NCBI GenBank assembly: GCA_022424955.1 | Contig: JAKMGK010000066.1 | Coordinates: 1 to 49,017 of the forward strand | Origin: Flavobacteriaceae bacterium | GTDB taxonomy: Bacteria > Bacteroidota > Bacteroidia > Flavobacteriales > Flavobacteriaceae | Direction: 5' to 3' | DNA: 49,017 nt | Shown here: positions 43,191 to 49,017 of the stretch, in pieces | Layout of the letters: every line of letters begins with the position of its first letter | Position numbering within the stretch: the first letter of the stretch is position 1 | The notes under the pieces: generated by a model | What the model was told of the DNA's origin: nothing | Databases searched by the model: none | What the model saw: only the letters and a program-made list of their open reading frames with translations | Made by a program: the position numbers and the translations under genes

Positions 43191-44891
43191 ATGATCCAAA
43201 GCATTAAACGTAATTTCTCTCTTTCGCTAGTAGCGATTTTATCCTCCTTTTTACACGCCCAAGACGCTCCTACTCCTCCCCTAGACATCCCTTTAAAATT
43301 ATCGGGGACTTTTGGGGAATTTCGTCCCACCCATTTTCATGCCGGTTTAGACATTAAAACACAAGGAAAAGAAGGGTTTAAGGTAAGTAGCATAAAAGCA
43401 GGAAGTGTATGCAGAATAAAAGTCGCAACAACAGGTTATGGAAAATGTTTATACATTCAACATGCCGATGGAACAACCTCTGTTTATGCTCATTTAAAAA
43501 AATTCGCTCCTAAAATCGAATCTTTTATTAAGGCCTATCAATATGAGAAAGAAACTTTCCTCACACAGAAATTCTTGAAAATAGGTGAAATGACGGTAGA
43601 ACAGGGAGAAGTCATTGGGTATTCTGGTAATACAGGAGGATCTCTAGGTCCTCATTTACATTTTGAAATCCGCGATACTAAGGCAGAGACCCCTTTAAAT
43701 CCCTTACAATTGCGCTTTGAAATCCCCGATAGCATTCGACCTATCGTACAAGGTTTCTATCGCTATAAAAAGGAGGAAAATGGATTAAGTAAAAAAACAC
43801 AGCTACCTCTAGAAAGAATCAACGATAGTGTATATCAAGCAGACTTGCAACTACTGGGCGGTACACATGCCTTTGGGATTCGTCTCTTTGATCGACAAGA
43901 CTTAAGCTATAACAGAAATGGAATTTACAAAGCAGTAGTTAAGGTCAATGGAGAAGAAAAATTCTCCTATACTTTTGACAAAATTGATTTTAGAGATGGG
44001 AAAAAAATTGATGCACTTATTGATTATCTCACCTATCGTGAAGAGCGTATTCGCATTCAAAAACTGTTTAGAGACCTTGATGTAGACTATAGTTTCTTAC
44101 CTAAAACAGCTCCAGATGGTTTGGTCAATTTTGAAAAAGATCGCGCCTATCAAATTGAAATTGTTGTAGAAGATTACACCCACAATAAAACCTATATTTC
44201 ATTTTATGTGGAAGGAAAAGAAGATTTCCGCTCAGCTCCAGTTGCCGCAATGCAAAACCCCATTGCAATAGATAAAGATTATCTATTTGCCTTTGAGCAA
44301 CACGAAGTCTATGTCCCTAAAAACACTTTTTATCAAAGCATTGATTTAGTCATCAACGAAAAGAAAGACACATTAATCATTGAGGAAATTCCTTTTCCGC
44401 AACGCAAGGGTTTTGAATTAAGTGTAGCAATACCCAAAGCCCTTGATTCAATCGAAAGACAGCAATTGAGTCTTGCGGTATATGACCCCAAAGAAGAGAA
44501 AGAAGAACAACAACTACTTTATGTTTGGACAACTAAAAAGGATAGTATTTTACAAACTAAATACGCTTATGCTGGGCAATATGTTTTAACAAAAGACAGC
44601 CTTGCGCCCACGATAAAACCTTTGAATTTCAAAGACCAACAGTGGATGAGCAATTATAAGTTTCTCGAAGTAGAGGTCGATGACGAATTTTCTGGAATCA
44701 AATCATATCGGGCTACAATAAACGGTCAATGGATTTTGATGGAACACGAGCTTAAAGACAAAACCTTGATCTATAATTTTGCAGATATTGAATTTGACCA
44801 AACACAATTGAATTTTGAGCTTGAAGTTGAAGATCAGGTGGGAAATACGTCAGTATTTAATGCCACCATCTTTAGGAAGCAATCGAAGTAG
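43191..44891 (+). CDS. M23 family metallopeptidase (LytM-like), secreted
   Basis: A 566-residue exported peptidase. A signal peptide (SLSLVAILSSFLHAQD) is followed by the M23 domain at about residues 30-165: zinc ligands in HFHAGLDIK and in GPHLHFEIRD, with GYGKCLYIQHADGTTSVYAH. Active members cleave peptidoglycan stem peptides in the periplasm. A long C-terminal beta-rich region follows with no named domain, but with a repeated EDYTHNKTYISFYVEG-type sandwich. ATG 43191 was chosen; the upstream TTG 43155 would precede the signal. The stop region overlaps the convergent cysteine desulfurase by 20 bases. Confidence 0.92.
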   Translation: MIQSIKRNFSLSLVAILSSFLHAQDAPTPPLDIPLKLSGTFGEFRPTHFHAGLDIKTQGKEGFKVSSIKAGSVCRIKVATTGYGKCLYIQHADGTTSVYAHLKKFAPKIESFIKAYQYEKETFLTQKFLKIGEMTVEQGEVIGYSGNTGGSLGPHLHFEIRDTKAETPLNPLQLRFEIPDSIRPIVQGFYRYKKEENGLSKKTQLPLERINDSVYQADLQLLGGTHAFGIRLFDRQDLSYNRNGIYKAVVKVNGEEKFSYTFDKIDFRDGKKIDALIDYLTYREERIRIQKLFRDLDVDYSFLPKTAPDGLVNFEKDRAYQIEIVVEDYTHNKTYISFYVEGKEDFRSAPVAAMQNPIAIDKDYLFAFEQHEVYVPKNTFYQSIDLVINEKKDTLIIEEIPFPQRKGFELSVAIPKALDSIERQQLSLAVYDPKEEKEEQQLLYVWTTKKDSILQTKYAYAGQYVLTKDSLAPTIKPLNFKDQQWMSNYKFLEVEVDDEFSGIKSYRATINGQWILMEHELKDKTLIYNFADIEFDQTQLNFELEVEDQVGNTSVFNATIFRKQSK

Positions 44892-46026
44892 TCGAAAATT
44901 CTGCCAAAACTTCAAGTAAATAATTTATCTCTTCTTTGGTGTTAAAACGAGAGAAAGAAAAACGTATAGAAGGATGACTTTTTAATTCTTTTGGAACCAC
45001 TTCTTCTAAAACATGTGAACCTATATTACTCCCAGCTTGACAGGCACTCCCCTTTGAACAAGCAATCCCTTTTAGATCTAAGTGAAAATCTAAGAGTCCC
45101 GCTTTTTCTGCTGGAACGGGTAAACACACATTAACTAAAGTATAGGTGCTTTGAGATAAATCTCCACAACAACCATTAAGATGCAAGGAAGGGAAAATTG
45201 ATTTTAAACCTTGGATTAAATGTTGTTTAAGCGATAAGATGTACTCCTTTTCGGTGGCAAGATTAGCATAAGACAGTTCTAAGGCTTTTGCCATACCCAT
45301 AATATTATGCACAGATTCTGTTCCAGCTCTAAGGCCGCGTTCTTGCCCCCCTCCTAATATAAAAGGGTTAAGTCCGCTATTTTTTCTAACAAAAGAAAAA
45401 CCAACCCCTTTAGGTCCATGAAACTTATGTGCAGCCGCAGATAAAAAATCGATTTTTATTTCAGATAAATCAATGTCATAATGCCCCACCCCTTGTACGG
45501 CATCACTGTGAAATAACGCATGGTGTTTTTGACAGCTTTCTGCCACACGAGCGAGGTCAAGTATGGTTCCTATTTCATTATTAATATGCATTAAGGTGAC
45601 TAATTTCTTGCTATTATCACTCGCTAGTGCCTTATCAAGCATGTCATAATCTAGCTGTCCGTTTTGATCAACGGGAATATAAATAATATTACAGCCTTTA
45701 GTAGCTAAAAAATCTAAGGTATGGGTAATCGCGTGATGTTCAATTTTAGAACTGATGATGGTTTGTACCCCTAAATCTTCGACGGCACAGCGCAGCAGCA
45801 TATTGTCTGACTCTGTCCCTCCAGAGGTGAAAATAATTTCTTGAGGCTGCGCATTAAAATGGGCAGCGATGCTTTTGCGTGCAGTTTCGATTTGGGTGCG
45901 CGCCGTTCTACCAAATCCATGGGTGGAAGATGGGTTCCCAAAGGTTTGTTGTAATGCTTCATGCATTACTTCAATCACCTCTGGACGAAGAGGGGTGGTC
46001 GCTGCATTGTCTAAATACACTTGCAT
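44872..46026 (-). CDS. Cysteine desulfurase family protein (NifS/IscS type)
   Basis: A 384-residue PLP enzyme of aminotransferase class V. It has the PLP-lysine motif SAAAHKFHGPKGVG, FTSGGTESDN, HSDAVQGVGHYDID and the catalytic-cysteine loop ACSKGSACQAGSNIGSH. It should mobilise sulfur from cysteine as persulfide for Fe-S clusters or thio-tRNA. It lacks the rest of an isc or suf operon nearby, and lies 2 bases after rocD on the same strand. Group I (IscS) versus group II is not settled; the loop length suggests group I-like. Confidence 0.93.
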   Translation of the reverse strand: MQVYLDNAATTPLRPEVIEVMHEALQQTFGNPSSTHGFGRTARTQIETARKSIAAHFNAQPQEIIFTSGGTESDNMLLRCAVEDLGVQTIISSKIEHHAITHTLDFLATKGCNIIYIPVDQNGQLDYDMLDKALASDNSKKLVTLMHINNEIGTILDLARVAESCQKHHALFHSDAVQGVGHYDIDLSEIKIDFLSAAAHKFHGPKGVGFSFVRKNSGLNPFILGGGQERGLRAGTESVHNIMGMAKALELSYANLATEKEYILSLKQHLIQGLKSIFPSLHLNGCCGDLSQSTYTLVNVCLPVPAEKAGLLDFHLDLKGIACSKGSACQAGSNIGSHVLEEVVPKELKSHPSIRFSFSRFNTKEEINYLLEVLAEFSTTSIAS

Positions 46027-46028
46027 GC

Positions 46029-47321
46029 TTAAGCTTTTACAGGTTCAAATTCTTTTAGCGTTGTAGTGATAATTGAAATACAATCAAGCAATTGTTCACG
46101 GTTCATCACCAGCGGTGGAGCAAATCGAATGATATTTCCATGCGTAGGCTTTGCTAACAAACCATTATCCCGCAGTTTTAAGCAAATATTCCATGCCGTT
46201 TTACTGTCTTCTGTATCATTAATCACTATGGCATTCAACAGTCCACGTCCACGCACTAAATTGACAATATCACTCTGATCGATATATTTTTGCATTTCTG
46301 AACGAAACAATGTGCCTAGTTCACGGGCATTCTGCGTTAACTTTTCATCGCGAATAACAGACAAAGCTTCCATGGCGACAGTCGTTCCTAATGGATTACC
46401 TCCAAAAGTGCTTCCGTGTTGTCCAGGCTGAATCACATCCATAATAGCGCGATCGGCTAAAACGGCAGAAACTGGAAAAACACCCCCACTAAGGGCTTTC
46501 CCTAATATCAATAAATCTGGACGAGTATAGGTGGCTTCTTGTCTTTCGCAATGTCCTTCACAGCTACAGTTCCCACAAACAGCTAACAAAGCGCCAGTTC
46601 TACCAATTCCTGTTTGTATTTCATCTGCAATTAATAAGACATTATATTTAGAACAAATGGCCCTTGCTTTGCGAACAAAATCTTCGTCTGGTGTATAAAC
46701 TCCTGCTTCCCCTTGAATGGGTTCGACTAAGAAACCAGCAATATTAGGATGATTAGCTAAAACATTTTCTAATGCCTCAGTATCGTTATAGGGTATGTGA
46801 ATAAATCCTTGGGTATGAGGCCCAAAGTGGTCTTTTGATCCCGCATCTGTTGAAAAAGAGATAATTGTAGTAGTGCGACCATGAAAGTTATTATCACAAA
46901 CCACAATTTGTGCTTGTCCTTCTGGAATACCTTTCACAGTATGTCCCCATTTACGGGTAATCTTGATGGCAGTTTCAACCCCTTCTGCTCCAGTATTCAT
47001 GGGAAGAAGGCTTTCAAAGCCAAAATATTTAGTGGTGAATTCCATATAGCCGCCCAACTTGTTGTTGTGAAAAGCACGTGAGGTCAAAGTAAGTGTTTCG
47101 GCTTGCTCTTTCATGGCGTTAATGATACGTGGGTGACAATGACCCTGATTTACAGCAGAATAGGCTGATAAAAAATCGTAGTACTGTTTTCCTTCAACGT
47201 CCCATAAATAAACGCCTTCACCTTTGGCTAACACAACCGGTAAGGGATGGTAATCATGTGCGCCATATTTTTTTTCGAGAGCTAAATTTTCTTGCGATGT
47301 GGTGGCTTTTGTAGTTTCCAT
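46029..47321 (-). CDS. rocD: Ornithine aminotransferase with Cys-rich insert
   Basis: A 430-residue class III aminotransferase that converts ornithine and 2-oxoglutarate to glutamate-5-semialdehyde and glutamate. It contains MNTGAEGVETAIKITRKWG, FLVEPIQGEAGVYTPDEDF, LLIADEIQTGIGRTG and the PLP Lys in LILGKALSGG (Lys275), then QHGSTFGGNPLGTTVAMEAL. Between residues 248 and 266 there is an insert VCGNCSCEGHCERQEATYT with C-x2-C-x-C-x3-C (249, 252, 254, 258), absent from typical OAT proteins. It is followed by the desulfurase gene at a 2-base gap. Confidence 0.93.
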   Translation of the reverse strand: METTKATTSQENLALEKKYGAHDYHPLPVVLAKGEGVYLWDVEGKQYYDFLSAYSAVNQGHCHPRIINAMKEQAETLTLTSRAFHNNKLGGYMEFTTKYFGFESLLPMNTGAEGVETAIKITRKWGHTVKGIPEGQAQIVVCDNNFHGRTTTIISFSTDAGSKDHFGPHTQGFIHIPYNDTEALENVLANHPNIAGFLVEPIQGEAGVYTPDEDFVRKARAICSKYNVLLIADEIQTGIGRTGALLAVCGNCSCEGHCERQEATYTRPDLLILGKALSGGVFPVSAVLADRAIMDVIQPGQHGSTFGGNPLGTTVAMEALSVIRDEKLTQNARELGTLFRSEMQKYIDQSDIVNLVRGRGLLNAIVINDTEDSKTAWNICLKLRDNGLLAKPTHGNIIRFAPPLVMNREQLLDCISIITTTLKEFEPVKA

Positions 47322-47463
47322 ATCTAAAACCGTATTAAAATTATAAATATAAAATTCCTACTTATCAGGGAGAGAAATCATCCGTGATAAATTTACAATT
47401 ATTTCTTTGATTTCTTGAAAACTGAAGGTTTAAGAAACGCATTTAAAAGTGTATTTTTACGGC

Positions 47464-48867
47464 ATGCGAAATCGACACAAATCCAAAACCTTTGAGAAAC
47501 TCACAATCATAGATACTGCTGCCAAAGGAAAAACAGTAGCAAAAACAGCCGAAGGGATCCCCATTTTTTTAAGTGAAGGGGTACCAGGAGATGTAGTTGA
47601 CATAAGAACTTTTAAAAAAAGAAAAGGCTTTTTCGAAGGGAGAGTGGAACGTTATCATCAAAAATCTGAAGATCGCACCACCCCTGCCTGTGAACATTTT
47701 GGCACCTGTGGAGGGTGTAAATGGCAACATATGCAATACCCGGCACAACTCAAGTTCAAGGAAAAAGAAGTGAGTGAAAACCTAAAGCGAATTGGGGGGA
47801 TTACGCCCCAGCATACGGCAGAAATTTTGGGTAACGAAAGCCCTTATTTTTACCGCAATAAAATGGAATTCTCATTTTCTTCTAATCGCTGGATGACCCA
47901 AGAAGAAATTGCTTCAGAAAAAGAGTTTAACAAAAATGCATTAGGTTTCCATAAACCAGGGATGTGGGACAAAATCGTTGATATTGAAAAATGTCATTTA
48001 CAAGCAGATCCCTCTAATGCCATTAGAAACGAAATAAGACGTTATGCAATTGAAAAAGGATTATCCTTTTTTCATCCCAGAGATCAGAGTGGCTTTCTAA
48101 GAAGCCTAATGATTCGCACCACATCGACTGGAGAAGTGATGGTGCTTTTACAACTGGTTCACGATGCGCCAGAACTTTTGCCTTTACTTGAACATATTAA
48201 GGCAACTTTCCCTCAAATCACTTCTCTTTTATATGTGATTAACAATAAAGCCAATGATACCCTTTATGATCAAGACATTTTGCTTTGTGCTGGGCGAGAT
48301 TATATCGTAGAGGAAATGGAAGGTTTGCAATTTAAGATTGGTGCAAAAACCTTTTATCAAACCAATTCACTACAAGCCTATGAGCTGTATAAAGTCACCC
48401 GTGAATTTGCCCAATTAAAGACAGACGATGTGGTGTATGATCTTTATACAGGGATAGGAACCATTGCACAATTTATTGCAAAATCTGTTGCTAAGGTCGT
48501 GGGAGTAGATGTGGTTCCAGAATCTATTATTGCCGCAAAAGTAAATGCCGCAGAAAATAAAATCGATAATGCATTCTTTGAAGCGGGGGACATGAAAGCC
48601 ATTTTTACCGAAGATTTTATCAACCGCCATGGCAAAGCTAATGTGGTCATTACAGACCCCCCACGGGATGGCATGCACAAAGATGTCGTTCAACAATTAC
48701 TTTCCCTTTCGCCAGAGCGCATTGTATATGTGAGCTGTAATAGTGCCACACAAGCAAGAGATTTAGCCTTGCTAAAAGAGGAATATAAACTTATTAAATC
48801 GCAAGCAGTAGATATGTTCCCACAAACACATCATGTAGAAAATGTTGTACTTTTGGAAAACATTTAA
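47464..48867 (+). CDS. rlmD: 23S rRNA (uracil-C5)-methyltransferase RlmD/RumA type
   Basis: Methylates a uridine of 23S rRNA using SAM. The 467-residue protein has an N-terminal TRAM domain (about 1-65), a [4Fe-4S] site with C76, C82, C85 (ACEHFGTCGGCKWQHMQY) and a later Cys in KCHLQAD, then the methyltransferase with DLYTGIGTIAQFIA, TDPPRDGMH and the catalytic Cys in VYVSCNSATQARDLALL. The upstream GTG 47449 is possible, but ATG 47464 starts the conserved part. It precedes the DUF6452 lipoprotein gene by 4 bases. Confidence 0.93.
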   Translation: MRNRHKSKTFEKLTIIDTAAKGKTVAKTAEGIPIFLSEGVPGDVVDIRTFKKRKGFFEGRVERYHQKSEDRTTPACEHFGTCGGCKWQHMQYPAQLKFKEKEVSENLKRIGGITPQHTAEILGNESPYFYRNKMEFSFSSNRWMTQEEIASEKEFNKNALGFHKPGMWDKIVDIEKCHLQADPSNAIRNEIRRYAIEKGLSFFHPRDQSGFLRSLMIRTTSTGEVMVLLQLVHDAPELLPLLEHIKATFPQITSLLYVINNKANDTLYDQDILLCAGRDYIVEEMEGLQFKIGAKTFYQTNSLQAYELYKVTREFAQLKTDDVVYDLYTGIGTIAQFIAKSVAKVVGVDVVPESIIAAKVNAAENKIDNAFFEAGDMKAIFTEDFINRHGKANVVITDPPRDGMHKDVVQQLLSLSPERIVYVSCNSATQARDLALLKEEYKLIKSQAVDMFPQTHHVENVVLLENI

Positions 48868-48871
48868 TCCC

Positions 48872-49017
48872 ATGTCAAGAAACATTTTTTGTTTACTGTT
48901 TTTAAGCTGCTTAACCTTTGGGTGTGAAAAAGATGATATTTGTAACGAAGGAACCCCTGGGACACCTAATGTGGTGATTCGTTTCTTTGACAAAGACAGT
49001 CCAGAAGAATGCAAAGC
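48872..49017 (+). CDS. DUF6452 family lipoprotein, N-terminal part
   Basis: The first 48 residues only; the gene runs off the window. MSRNIFCLLFLSCLTFGCEK is a lipoprotein signal (lipobox LTFGC, Cys18), then DDICNEGTPGTPNVVIRF. The CEKDDIC start and TP-rich beginning match the DUF6452 proteins that follow rlmD in flavobacteria in my memory. Lys-Asp-Asp after the Cys resembles a Bacteroidota surface-export signal. It starts 4 bases after rlmD and probably shares its transcript. Confidence 0.8.
   Translation, partial: MSRNIFCLLFLSCLTFGCEKDDICNEGTPGTPNVVIRFFDKDSPEECK

Noticed and set aside
48415-48696. Two overlapping minus-strand open frames inside rlmD
   Set aside because: Both are shadows of the methyltransferase domain, whose motifs are fully visible on the plus strand.
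1-49017. CRISPR arrays, insertion sequences, prophage or rRNA genes
   Set aside because: No regularly spaced repeats, transposase motifs, phage structural genes or rRNA-like sequence were seen in the window.

Overview
The window looks like a chromosomal segment of a low-GC member of the Flavobacteriaceae (Bacteroidota). The grounds are the recognisable flavobacterial families (DUF4290, a START-like SRPBCC protein, DUF6452, an AlkB-type monooxygenase, a split methylmalonyl-CoA mutase), promoter elements of the Bacteroidota type TAnnTTTG, few Shine-Dalgarno sequences, and very dense packing. I see no insertion sequence, prophage, CRISPR array or rRNA. One tRNA and one strongly supported structured RNA (probably 6S RNA) are present.

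Region 1 (1-6887) is the standout. It is a tightly coupled operon with the tail of an SRPBCC protein, a degenerate SDR protein, and four different cryptochrome/photolyase family (CPF) flavoproteins in tandem. The four are a canonical class I photolyase, a CRY-DASH, an iron-sulfur FeS-BCP/PhrB-type photolyase, and a divergent member that has lost two of the three canonical Trp-triad residues. Interleaved are two tiny proteins of unknown function, DUF2256 (a Cys-rich zinc-ribbon-like protein overlapping both neighbours) and DUF2805/TIGR03643. This is the best candidate for an undescribed system, probably light-dependent DNA repair or signalling with accessory factors.

Region 2 (6888-16211) holds two convergent genes that are both frameshifted (DUF1801; a CarboxypepD_reg-like protein), murA with the catalytic Cys replaced by Asp, DUF4290, DUF493, a P-loop ATPase without a canonical start codon, recQ, fmt, an HU gene with a clear promoter and terminator, yqgE, a fold-type-IV aminotransferase homologue that seems to lack its catalytic lysine, and a START-like protein. 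Region 3 (16313-17459) has tRNA-Met, its terminator, an orphan gene and a divergent double-HTH regulator.

Region 4 (17433-26926) is a lipid and short-chain acyl-CoA block: AlkB-type alkane hydroxylase, acyl-CoA dehydrogenase, both methylmalonyl-CoA mutase subunits and acetyl-CoA synthetase, with two transporters (DMT, TauE/SafE). Region 5 (27019-32904) has DUF983, cutC, and a glycerol operon glpK-glpD-glpF whose first gene is a secreted-type glycosylasparaginase. Region 6 (32906-35741) encodes RNase Y, 6S RNA, ZapA, a coiled-coil partner candidate and an ACT protein. Region 7 (35777-39824) has small envelope proteins and an ABC-F ATPase. Region 8 (39821-43154) is a gluconate module: GntP permease divergent from a gluconokinase/6-phosphogluconate dehydrogenase fusion. 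Region 9 (43191-49017) has an M23 peptidase, a cysteine desulfurase, ornithine aminotransferase with a Cys-rich insert, rlmD and a partial DUF6452 lipoprotein.

Nearly every convergent gene pair here overlaps or abuts at its stop codons. Three genes (6919-7334, 7331-8160, 35777-36165) each appear broken by one missing base, which could be true decay or consensus error in the assembly. There is no gene-free stretch longer than about 300 bases. All family names come from reading motifs, without database searches.
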